Positions 54,401 to 63,998 of a DNA stretch of 64,000 nucleotides are shown piece by piece. This DNA is from Amoebophrya sp. A120 (lineage: Eukaryota > Sar > Dinophyceae > Syndiniales > Amoebophryaceae), in assembly GCA_905178155.1 (NCBI GenBank), contig CAJINV010000003.1:1669557-1733556 (forward strand), in the 5' to 3' direction. The notes under the pieces were generated by a model. The model had not been told where the DNA came from. It did not search any database and saw nothing but the letters and a program-made list of their open reading frames with translations. The translations under genes and the position numbers were made by a program. Position 1 is the stretch's first letter. The number at the start of each line of letters is the position of its first letter.

Positions 54401-56121
54401 ACGATACTCATACTTTTGCAATGCATATCGGCCGCCGCGGTGACGTCCAACCGCTGCACGTCGATGTGGAGCAAGGTCGGGCAATCGTTGGCGGGCCCGA
54501 ACTATCAAATGTAAAAATGTCTGGGTCTGGAAACTTGTAATGCTGCGTTTGGAATAGGGAATGCTCTGTAATGCACAGCAAAGCATAACAAATGCCTGCG
54601 CTTCTTTGTGTTGCGTTTTTCGCATGACAAACTGCGTTTTTGCATGACAGGCAAAAGGGTCTCTTCTTGGACACGCATCACAAACCTTTTGGTCATGCCA
54701 GACAAGCATGACAAATCTCAAAATCTTCCAGACCCAGACATTTTTACAGTTGATACGAACGTGTGCCCCGGCGTGAGGTAGTCGCGGTACCCCTCGTAGG
54801 CCATGGTCACGTCGAGGACCACGAAGTCCCGGGGGAGTTTGCGCAAAATGGACACGCACTCCTTGAAACCGGTAACCCGCGGGGTCAGCACGTTCCACCA
54901 GACCGGCTTGTCGTTCTTTCGCGCAAACTCCTGCGACTTCTCCAGCCCGGTCTCCAGGTCGGTCCCCTCGGGAAAGATCAGCAGCGTCGACGGTAGCCCC
55001 ACTCGGTCCTCCTTCTTCAAATCTGGTATACGGTGTTTTTTTCTATTTTCGTCGGAGGCGGACACGATCACGAAGGAAAGCATCTTGCTGCAATAGAAAT
55101 AAATCAGCGCTGAGGGAGGTGAACTTAGTTATAGATCCATACAGCACTTTTGCGTGTGATAGAGTTGGGAAAAAAATGGGCACGATTTCGGTTTTCATCG
55201 AAACAGCAAATTCTAATTCGAGTAGAGGTGGACGTCTATTCATATGCCACGAGAAGACAATACACTCGTAAAAAATGTATATCAGATTTACTTCGAGCTA
55301 TGGTTCGCATGTCGGCGGCCCGATCGTTGCGGCAAAGAAAGACGAAGCGGAAGTAGTAGCAGGCCCAGCCAAAAATTGGCACCCGGGAAATGTCTTTCAG
55401 GATTATCTTCAAACTTCGCACTGGAAATTTTTTTCCATACATCACTTTGGATATCTGAACTGCAACGAACTAGTACTGGGCATCGTCATGAAAGTGCCGG
55501 AAAAACAAATCACAAAACGGCCGTGAGGACCCTCCTACCAACTTACAGAGCGAAAAGTAATCGAAGAAAAGAAAACGAGACAGCGAGGCATAAGCATAAG
55601 TAAAGATGAAGGGACGAGATGCATAAAGCAGCATGCACGTGCGTTGTAAAGAAGCTTTGTATCCAATTCCAAAGAAAACAGTAATAGTAAAGCGCAGTAC
55701 GTCTGTCAAAAGCCGCGAGAAGGGGCCAGAGGAAGCACCAATCCAGCTCGGAGGGGTGGTTCGAGAACACGAGCAAATTCCAGTCGTCCGGGATCCACTT
55801 CAAAGCTTCCGTGTTATAGCAGCGTATTTCTACCCGCATGACGTCCAGCAGCAGGTACGCAATCGTTTGCATCCACCACGATTTCCCGAGACGGCACATC
55901 ATGTCAAAGAGGGCACTACCGCGGCCTCGCTGGCAAAACTCGAGACTTGTCAGCAGTTTGAACGTGCCCATGAGCCAGACGACGCCGACCACGCCGCAAA
56001 ACACGGCAATGAAACCCACAATGGGGCCTGCGGGAAAGCAGCGCCACGCTGCAGGCGCATCCTTGCGTCGTACCGAGTCCGCGTACCCATTCCGGACTTT
56101 TGCACCGACCCGAGCAGTCAT
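51468..56121 (-). CDS. LCLAT1/AGPAT-type lysophospholipid acyltransferase, 986 aa
   Basis: Eight exons are inferred: 56121-55701, 55420-55292, 55022-54756, 54497-54428, 54271-53501, 53190-53126, 52860-52807 and 52651-51468. The first two junctions are GT-AG; the other five are introners. Acyltransferase motifs are FSNHPSELDWCFLW (NHxxxxD catalytic motif), RVPIFGWACYYFRFVFLCRN and LIFPEGTDLETGLEKSQEFA followed by VLTPRVTGFKECV, the pattern of lysocardiolipin/lysophosphatidate acyltransferases. These transfer acyl chains from acyl-CoA to lysophospholipids in the ER or mitochondria-linked membranes. N-terminal and C-terminal hydrophobic helices (PIVGFIAVFCGVVGVVWLMG; LRLYLGWIVFFLVVLELWFS) fit a membrane enzyme. 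A Ser-rich insertion of about 230 residues (VSSCSSPQQSTTTDAPALAE and similar) and a long acidic C-terminal region are unusual. The ATG at 56121 is the first in frame after a stop. Confidence 0.85.
52657..52806. mobile_element. Introner 12, family C, 150 bp
   Basis: The ends are TATGAATTGCAAAAGCATCG and TATCCTGTGCAAAAGTCTCG. The duplication CGAGG is perfect (52652-52656, 52807-52811). Excision joins YVKRRL to DHCTKMMEK in frame. Confidence 0.93.
52866..53125. mobile_element. Introner 13, family A, 260 bp
   Basis: The ends are TATCAAATGTAAAAATGTCT and TATCAAATGCAAAAATGTCT. The duplication TTTTC is perfect (52861-52865, 53126-53130). The interior aligns with introner 1 in the same orientation (AGCAAGAGGAGT, GAGAGGGCATTT). 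Excision joins RLVPIKK to TVSTESEKF in frame. Confidence 0.95.
53196..53500. mobile_element. Introner 14, family E, 305 bp
   Basis: The ends are TATCAAAATGAAAAATGCCC and TATTACAATGAAAAATGCCC, continuing with CCACC. The duplication ACGTC is perfect (53191-53195, 53501-53505). Excision joins EKRSDV to EEAFGGTDH in frame. The interior contains GCATGACAAA and GCATCACAAA. Confidence 0.94.
54277..54427. mobile_element. Introner 15, family C, 151 bp
   Basis: The ends are TATCCTGGGCAAAAGTATCG and TATGCATTGCAAAAGTATGA. The duplication TCGGC is perfect (54272-54276, 54428-54432). Excision joins LDVTAAD-type sequence (VTAA) to DLEAQTGPYG in frame. Confidence 0.93.
54503..54755. mobile_element. Introner 16, family A (second subtype), 253 bp
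   Basis: The ends are TATCAAATGTAAAAATGTCT and TATCAACTGTAAAAATGTCT. The duplication CGAAC is perfect (54498-54502, 54756-54760). Excision joins LTPGHTF to GPANDCPTLLHI in frame. The interior matches introner 6 near the right end. Confidence 0.95.
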
Positions 56122-57255
56122 TGCTTTTTCGTGTAGCAAGAAGGGGCGGTTGTTCGCGAGAAGATGTCCTCGGGGCACGAGTTCATCGATGCTCTACATG
56201 TACTGGCCGAGTCAACTTTTTATCTTCGCCTCCATCATGATGCGGCATGTCATCTTTAACGTTTTGTGATTACACTCGGACTTGTTCTCCGACGCAGCAA
56301 AAAAGAACAGAAAGAAATGCAGCAAAATTGTTTATGCTCAAGATCTACTAGTCGTACTAGCTGGCGTTGATAAAAAGTGCGAAAATCCAGCTCCTGCTTA
56401 AATTTACAGTATGCGTATGCAGAAGAACCAACCAAGTCGTGCTGTTGCATCAAGTCTGGAAAGCTGGACCACGACCTGTGTGTGAAATAAAAAAATTTGG
56501 AGTAATTGCAACGTACTGTAGTTCTTCGCAAAGTAGACATAGACAAAGAAGGAAGATCTTTCTTTAGTACGCTGATGTCGATGTTCGCCGGTCGTAAGAA
56601 CCCAAAATCAAAATGATGATCTTTTTGCGCGCTCGCATTACTGTGCGTCTTTTCTTCAGACAACGAGCTCTCCAATCACAGGCATTTCTTGTTCGACCCT
56701 GCTATCGCACACGACGCGTCTACCATTGTCGCCCCTGGCATCCAAGAGCATGCGTCAGCACCAGAGGTGGAATACACAGCCGTTAGATCGGCAGCCGGGC
56801 GAACAGGGCGGGCAAAAATGAGGAGACCAGGGTGAATGCTTCTGCATCCATCTGAGACATTTCACACTTTTTTCTTGAGGCGGTCTGCACCCGGCACAAG
56901 ATAAAGATTCACATTTTCCCCGCCACGCGTCTTTGGCTGACAATAGCAAAGTGTAGCTTAGCATGCAGGTGTAATGAAGTCCAAGTCCATGACCATGGCG
57001 ATGCATGGCACCGCCTACCTACACAATTATTGAAAAAACACCTCGTCCGTCGAAGCATCAAGATCACCGACTTTTGCGAAGCCACTGTAAAAAAAAACTG
57101 CAAAACTCGTCCAGCTGATTGGCATACGCGTGTATAGTATGGCGGCTTTTATCCAAGATTGTGCATGCGTTCTCCTGCTTGCTCTCCCGGTCTTCGTCTT
57201 TTCCTTTCGCGAGCGACGGTACGTTAGGAGTACTTTCTCAGGACGCCTTCACGCC
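56122..57255. other. Intergenic, nothing recognised
   Basis: 1.13 kb between the acyltransferase start and the CCDC61 stop. Short ORFs only. Confidence 0.5.
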
Positions 57256-60200
57256 TCAGCCACTCGCGGGTGGGACGGTGGTTTGGTTGCTTCGCAGGAA
57301 GTGCTGCAGCGCGTTCAGTCTTGCGTCCACATCGCTCTGCTGCCGTCGCGGGGAGCAGCTACCCGTGCGAAACGAGGGTGGTTTCTGAAGTAGCCCGGGA
57401 CTGGCGTAGGGTGACTGCCGGTTGTAGCGGTAGGGAGAAGAATTACTGTCACCTACTACTTCCATCTGCCCTCCACCGCCACCGTCGCGACTGCTTCCCC
57501 GTCGGCCGTTTGCACTACCAGGCCTGCTATTGTTTTTTGGAGGTCCTCGCATGCTCGCGATTCCGGCGCTGTGGTACGGTGAGGTTTGCCTCGGCGACCA
57601 CCCTTGCTGGCTGCTCGGAGAGCGCCCCCGGCCTGCGCTTGCTCCGCGATGTCCAGGGCTTTTGTTGGCCACTGCACGCACAGCAGCGGGATCTGGTTGG
57701 TAGCTTAGCGGGCTCGAAGATGTGGCACCACCACGCCCACTTCCAATGGAGGTCACAAACAAACCGGGAGGTGGTCCTCGCTCGCCACGGTCAGAGGCAG
57801 TAGAGCCGGTGTCGAAACCCCCGTTCTTATAATAGCGCCCCTCATGTTGATCACCTCCTCGACTGGCAGCTCCGGGATGAACGAAATCTGGAATCGGAAC
57901 ACCGTGGTCGAAACTGCTGTTCACGCTGATGCCTGAGCCCGCGTTGTTCGCTGACGCGTGGTCTACAGCTCCACCACTTGACGAAGTAGGTGGCAATGCA
58001 CCCAGGTAGGTGTTTCGTTCTCCATAAACAGGGGGCCTGCTGGCTTGGCTGCGCGGCTGGTTTGACGTCGATGGACTACTTCTACCTGTGGGCGGTGCCG
58101 GGTGAGCGTTGCGTCCCGCGCTTGGCGGTCGTTTATTGGGATGTGCCATGAGCATCCCAGGCCCTCGATCGCCGGCACTGGGACTGATGGAACGCACGCT
58201 TCGAGACGCTGGGCTTCTGTGTTGTATCGGCGGCCGCGCGGAGGAATTCATCATATGTTGACCACGAGAGGACGATGCAGTTGCTCCTCCACCACGAGTA
58301 GCTCCTGCCGAACCTGGGTTCGAATTTCGTCGCTCGCCGAAGAATGACCGCGCGCTACTAGCAGGGGACGAGGAGTGGCGCGGCTCGGGCATCGTCCGCC
58401 TCGTTCTCGTCGACGACGCCACAGACCGCACGGGGCTGGGTTCGCGGCTGCTCGCGACGCTGGACGCACGCGAAGCTGCGCGGGACCGGTGGGGGGAGTT
58501 GAACGCGCTTCCTCGGGCGCTACCCGGGCGACTGCTTCCGTTACCGTAGCCACTGCTGGGCACGTGCTGGTACAGTTGGTTCTTCCGCGCCTGCAGCTGC
58601 GCGCGGCGCAGCTCATCGTTACTCGCTTGGAGCCGCTTCGTCGTCGCCTCCAGTCGCTTCGCCTGGTTCTTGGCGAATGTGAGTTCCTTCCGGAGGTTCT
58701 CTGTTTCCTTCCGATGCTCGAGTAAGAGTTTTTGGCGCATCTCCTGGGCTTCGAGCTGCTGGCGGGAAAGCTGCTGCTTCAACTCACGGATCTGTTCCAC
58801 GCCACCTGAAGATCAGATAATTCCATGTCGACTTCGTGTTATAGATGGGGATGACGAGGACGAGCAAAAGCAAATACGCGTTAGCCACATGTAAAAATCA
58901 GGTACGCGACACACAATTCCACAAAAAATCATGGGCAAAAAATCATTTCTGGGAGTGGACGTCAACGTCCTTCCTGCAGCCGGCAGCAGTGCGCTACCTG
59001 TACCACTTGTATCACAAGAAAAAGGAATGCTGGAAGGAATATATCAATGAAGTGGCGCGGTCACAACTTTCTTCGTTCGTCTATTTTATACCAGCTAGAG
59101 CACCAGACGAGAGTCCTCCTTTATTTTGCGAGGATGATTGCTGTTGCAGCGCTTGGCGCAGGCGATCATTTTCGGACCGGGCTTCGTCGAAGGAGTAGCG
59201 GAGTTGCTGCAGCTCTTGTTCCATTCGTCGCACCATGTGGGGCTCGTTCAGATTGCGATCCGACAGGGGCGAGGACTGCGGGGGTTGCTGGTGGTGGTAC
59301 AAAGGATGATCCACGGCGTGCATTGATACGTCCGACTGGCTAGCCGCGCTGCTGGACGACGAGGGATAGGATCGGGCGTTCGTGTATTGCGACATGGTGT
59401 CGTTGGTCATCCGAAACACACTCTGCCCGTGCCCCCCCGCACCGCTCTGGTCGGCAACCACGGATTGGTTGATATTTGCAGTAGAGGATGCAGACGAAGC
59501 TGCCGCCGGCACCACACTACGCTTTTTCAGTTCCATCACTTGCTCCTTCAGGTGCTGAATGGTCTTGCGCATTTGCTCCGGGTCCTGGGGCGGGTCCTCG
59601 GCGGTCAGGGCGAGCGGGTAATGGACCTTGTCGAACTCCCCGGTATAAGTCAAAATCAGGTACCGCTTATTGTTGGGCGCTAGGCTGCTAGAAGGACTCG
59701 CATCTGAGAGGGTCAAACATGATTGATTTCAAGAAGGGTCGCAGACGCAACGTCTATACTCATCATTTTGTGGCTGTGATGATCAGATCTTGTTTCAGAA
59801 CAGAAGTGAGAATGTAAGTTGTAGAAAATCATACATTCAACAGCTGCACGTGATAGTCAATGGAAGCTTCTTTCGCTCGTGCGTGAAAAAATTCAGCACG
59901 AAAAAAGATACTCGGAGGGCCACGGTCGGCTCTTTGGCGGAGCATATCCAGATCGCGGGAAGTGAGCACGTCCAAGTAGACAGAGGTGTTCCCCGCAAGA
60001 GCCGCCTCTTCGGCTGCCGCTGTGAGAATCATCTTCGCGAAGACCGCAAACGGCTTATCACAAGGAAAAACCCCCCCTCCCCATACCAAACGGAAGTTTC
60101 TGACGCTGGATTTGCGTATACAAATCAGGTCTGTCTTGCAGTAGAGGACTGCAGGCTCCTGCCAAGCCTGAGTAGAGAGGTTGTGGCCTAGGCGTTTAGC

Positions 60201-60823
60201 ATGAGAAACGTCTATGCTATAGGCCCAACAGCATCACAAACCGCCTGCATAATGCGGCGGAGCCTGTGGAGCTGTCTTCTTGCAAGACATATGTGATCTG
60301 TGGTCTCAAATCAGCAAGACAAATTTTCGGAAACATACATTTTCGATACGGGGAGGGGGGATTTTTCCTCTCGATACGGCTTGAAGTTCCCGGTGCGCCG
60401 GGTGACCTCTTCGAGGAACGAGGAAGAGAGTATGGCGTTCTCAAACGTTACATTCTCAACAGTTACATGAATTTATAATGCAAGACTAGCACAGGTGAGA
60501 GGGAGACCCTTGCGCGTCTTGCATTACAGGTTTGGTGCGGATTACAGTGCTATTTAGCCCTCCGGGAATTTGTCATGCGAAGCAGCTTGATAGTCTGGCG
60601 GGTCATGGTCATTTTGCATGACAAATCATGCAACAGTTGAGAATGTCACGTTTGAGAGTCCCATAGAGAACGTCGCGCTCCATACCTGCTGGGAACCGTC
60701 GGTTTGCTCGATCCGCGCGGAAAAGCTTTTGTCGTCGGCGGCCAGTTTGACCATGTACTCCACCCCGTGAAAGACACGCGGAAACTCCTTGGCGAAGTCC
60801 ACTGCCATCACGCCGCCCGACAT
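57256..60823 (-). CDS. CCDC61/VFL3-type basal-body protein, 835 aa
   Basis: Five exons are inferred: 60823-60666, 60425-60377, 60050-59912, 59703-59092 and 58805-57256. Junctions 1 and 2 are introners; 3 and 4 are GT-AG. The assembled N-terminus reads FHGVEYMVKL, FLEEVTRRTGNFKPFAVFAK, VYLDVLTSRDLDMLR and KRYLILTYTGEFDKVHYPLA, the head domain of CCDC61, a relative of SAS-6, XRCC4 and PAF-fold proteins. It is followed by coiled coil (KTIQHLKEQVMELKKR; QQLSRQQLEAQEMRQK) and a Ser/Pro/Gly-rich tail of about 350 residues. In flagellates VFL3/CCDC61 anchors and orients basal bodies and their fibres, so this organism should make centrioles or flagella. The tail is longer than usual. Start ATG 60823 opens MSGGVMAVDFAKEFP. 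Confidence 0.88.
60056..60376. mobile_element. Introner 17, family F, 321 bp
   Basis: The ends are TATCACAAGGAAAAACCCCC and TATCGAGAGGAAAAATCCCC. The duplication CGGCT is perfect (60051-60055, 60377-60381). Excision joins TGNFKP to FAVFAK, which matches the CCDC61 family across the junction. A second, internal pair near the ends (CCCCATACCA, CGATACGGGG) continues the stem. Confidence 0.94.
60431..60665. mobile_element. Introner 18, family B in reverse orientation, 235 bp
   Basis: The ends are TATGGCGTTCTCAAACGTTA and TATGGGACTCTCAAACGTGA. The flanks GAGAG and GAGAA differ at one base. The interior is the reverse complement of introner 2 (GCTATTTAGCCCT and GCGAAGCAGCTTGAT here). Excision joins WSATFS to SSFLEEVTRRTG in frame. 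Confidence 0.93.
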
Positions 60824-62381
60824 GGTCTGGTGTGTTTCTTGTAGTTGGAATTAGTACGTCTACTCAGAATCGTTTCGTCATCATGTGTGCGAGTTTTAGT
60901 GTCGTGCGGTGAAATGGCAACGCGACGACTCAGTAGAGGTCGTGCGTAGACTCAGTTCATGTGGGAAGCCAAAAAATAAAGTGCGGCGCTGTTGTCGTAG
61001 GCCAGCACAAGTGCGTACGAAGCTGGTACCAAAATTGCTGGTACATACGAAAAAACCTTGAGACTGGCTGCTTTCGCACTTTGGATTTGGAGCAGGTCGC
61101 ACTACGACGTCTGAAGCAAAAAGGACTACAGAGCAAGACACTCGGACTCACACACGCACACACACACACGCAAGATTCAAAGAAGTTTGCAGAATTTTGC
61201 TGCTCTGCAAGCTGAAGTGCGGAATACGAAGAAAAACACATCACGAACAAATTTACCGCTTGGCAGTTCTGCCTATGCGTTTGACAGACTTTGCCCCTTT
61301 GCGCTGTCGAATTGTGGCGAATCATCTTACGATGAGCGCAGCGCGTCTACTGTTGATTTTCTTCTCTGATGGCGTGTCAACAGAAAAAAGGTCTACCTGG
61401 GTCGGATGTAAGTACTACTTGCCGGGAGCGAGCCGATGATCCCGTCAAAACCGGTGGCTTCGTGTCTGATAAAATACAACGCTAGTCGCGAGAGTAAGTA
61501 AGTACATTTATTCGTGCAAGAGCCATTGCTGCACGTACACTGGATGTGCATCCGCTGCTCACTCCTTTGAGCAAGAGCACTAATTGACGCATTTCGAAAT
61601 ATACAAAGTGCGTCCGAGCGGGGATACAAAGCGTTCTGCCTTCACTTGAATGAAAACAACACTTTTGTTGGTGTTGTAGAAGAACTTGAGAGACGTAAGA
61701 AAATTTATAGAAAGTTCACACCGACAGCAGTGTGCTGCTTCTGTAGATACAACTAGCACTTGCTCTAGCGGTAAGTTCGCATTCGAAAAATTTCAGAAAA
61801 TTTTCGCTCAAGCATGCTCATGCATTCCCATGATATCCATGATTTTTTGCGACGTTCAACATTGTTTCTTGTTAGTACTATGCGTGTTTTGATTTTTTGT
61901 TGTGGTGTTTCAACCATAGAAAAGAAGAACATGCCCCGTGCCTCTCAACGAAGGCTCACCTCGGTGGGAGGGCGTTTTCGGCGATGCTTCCGTGGCGGGA
62001 GGTCGTGTCTTGGGTGCGGTACAGGGTGCAACACTTCTCGTATGTCACTACTCCGTCCCAGCATCCTGGATGGCCCGTGGGACCGTACCTGTTGATATTC
62101 ACGAAGAGAAAATTGATTCGCGTTTTTCTCTGTAGTGATTGCGTTTTCTTCTTACTTCTACCCACGAACATCAATATGCAGTTTATTGTTTCTCCAAGAC
62201 ACTGAGATCGATACTCCCATATTTATCGCAGCGAGAACAATTTGCGACCCAAATTTGAGCCGCGTGACAAGAATAGTTTTGTTTCTGCCTTCCTTTTATT
62301 TGAAAACAATTTGAATATACAAAACGGAAGACAACAACCACAAGCACAACGAAGAGAAAGATCGCAGAGTTACTGCTTATT
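60824..62381. other. Intergenic, nothing recognised
   Basis: 1.56 kb between the CCDC61 start and the stop of the last gene. A short CACACGCACACACACAC run lies near 61150. No coding signal was found. Confidence 0.5.
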
Positions 62382-63998
62382 TCAATACCACGGGCTGCAG
62401 CATATCTCCGGGGTGAAAGTCTGGGCCCAGCACCCCATGGGATCCTCCAACACGGGACCTCGCCTGGTGACGAACATCCTCAGCATGTTGAGACTGGTTT
62501 CCGACTTTTTGTACTCGCCGATCGCGCGGTTGTATTCTTTCATCATGCTGTGATACTCGTGCTTGTAGGATAGCAGTTCGTCGGCACACCTTTGCACGGC
62601 GGGCTCGCAGGACTCGGCTTTGGTGGTGCCTTGGGTGAGCGCTTCCAGCGTCGTTGTCACGATCTGCTCCTGCTTTTGGGGTGGCAGTTCTGGTGCCAGT
62701 TCCATTTCGTGAATTTTTGGAACGGGCTTACTGCAGACAAACGCGTTCTTCTTACTGTCTTTCACCAAACAGCTTCCATCGTGGAGGCGGTAAAATTGGC
62801 AGGCACGCGACGCGACAAAGCTGGTGAACGAGTTGGCTGCTCGCCAATTTTTGGTTATCAGTGTAGCTCTTTCCGTGCTGCCGTCACACAGCGTTGACGC
62901 CAGAGCGTCGCTTGCAGACGTGAGACCGAGGGTGTCAAGTAGGAAGGAGTCAGAACCGGCAGAAAAGCTCTGCTCTCGTGCTATCCCTACATAGGTTGCG
63001 TACTCCAGCAGAAAGTGCAACACCGTGAAGAGGACGCAAAACAGGAGAAGTGGTAATTTGACTATCCAGTTAAAAAAACGTTTCTTCATGCTAGTGTTCT
63101 TCGGACCCCGCGTGGATTGGTGTTCCCCGGCCGCTGCGCCAAGTATCGTTCCAGCGCGACCGGTATCTGCACTTCCATTTTCTCCTCCTACTTCGATTCC
63201 CGCTTTTCTCTTTAGCTCTTCGAACTGCGCCTGCCGCTCTTGTTCCTTTTCGGCCAGAAAGGCGTTCACCTGGCTGCAGAGCGTGTCTGACGCGTCCCGG
63301 AGCACCTCGTTTACCTTGTTCATCTGCTGGCTGCGCTCCTTGCGGAGGTCCCGATTTTCGTTCTGCACGTGGTCCATAAACTGCATCATCTTCTGCAGCA
63401 ACTGCGGCTGACTCGACAACTGACTCGCGAGTTCAAACCGCCACTCCTCAAACATCGACTCGTGGTCGTTTTCCATGTCCATTTGCTCCGTTTCTGATCC
63501 CTCCATCGGCATGTCCTGGTCTTGCATCGAAAACTGCTCCGTGGTCGCGGAAATTACCGAGCGTGACCGGTTGTTGCTAGTTCCGTAATCGTAGTGCATC
63601 TGCTGGTGGTGCTGCTCTCCTGCTTGATGTCCTGTAGACGAGGGCGTTGTGCCGAAGGGTCCGGAACCCGCAGCACTAGAAGCAGGTCCCCCGGGACCGG
63701 TCGTCGTGGCACTACCACTACCAGCTGCTCCAGGATGCTGGACGAATTGCATGCCGTGCTGACTCGGGCTCGCTTGTGCCAAATCGAAGGCACCACCGCC
63801 GATTTCTGAGGACTGGCTGATGCGGCCCCGCTTTTCCGGCGAGCTGCGGGTGCTGGAAGCCGCGCCAATCGGGAAGTCAAAGTGCTTGCTGCTCGCGGTC
63901 GACACGGACTCCTCCAACAGATTGCGCAACACCGTGGGCGAGGAGAGCTTGTAGGCCGGCAGCTCCTGCATGCGCGGGTCCGCGATCACGCTGGTCAT
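62382..63998 (-). CDS. Coiled-coil protein with one membrane helix, possibly partial
   Basis: Open from an ATG at 63998, two bases from the window edge, to TAA at 62382 (538 aa); the true start may lie outside. The N-terminal third is Ser/Gly-rich. A coiled coil follows (KMMQFMDHVQNENRDLRKER, later FLAEKEQERQAQFEELKRKA), then a strong helix (LPLLLFCVLFTVLHFLLEYA). The C-terminal half has about ten Cys residues (for example LCDGSTER, ACQFYRLHDGSCLV, CWAQTFTPEICCSPWY), which suggests a lumenal or extracellular disulfide-bonded domain. No family is recognised. It could be a type II membrane protein with a cytosolic coiled coil. Confidence 0.7.
   Translation of the reverse strand: MTSVIADPRMQELPAYKLSSPTVLRNLLEESVSTASSKHFDFPIGAASSTRSSPEKRGRISQSSEIGGGAFDLAQASPSQHGMQFVQHPGAAGSGSATTTGPGGPASSAAGSGPFGTTPSSTGHQAGEQHHQQMHYDYGTSNNRSRSVISATTEQFSMQDQDMPMEGSETEQMDMENDHESMFEEWRFELASQLSSQPQLLQKMMQFMDHVQNENRDLRKERSQQMNKVNEVLRDASDTLCSQVNAFLAEKEQERQAQFEELKRKAGIEVGGENGSADTGRAGTILGAAAGEHQSTRGPKNTSMKKRFFNWIVKLPLLLFCVLFTVLHFLLEYATYVGIAREQSFSAGSDSFLLDTLGLTSASDALASTLCDGSTERATLITKNWRAANSFTSFVASRACQFYRLHDGSCLVKDSKKNAFVCSKPVPKIHEMELAPELPPQKQEQIVTTTLEALTQGTTKAESCEPAVQRCADELLSYKHEYHSMMKEYNRAIGEYKKSETSLNMLRMFVTRRGPVLEDPMGCWAQTFTPEICCSPWY

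Noticed and set aside
56122-56178. Upstream extension of the acyltransferase to 56178
   Set aside because: The extension starts at GTG; the first in-frame ATG after the upstream stop is at 56121.
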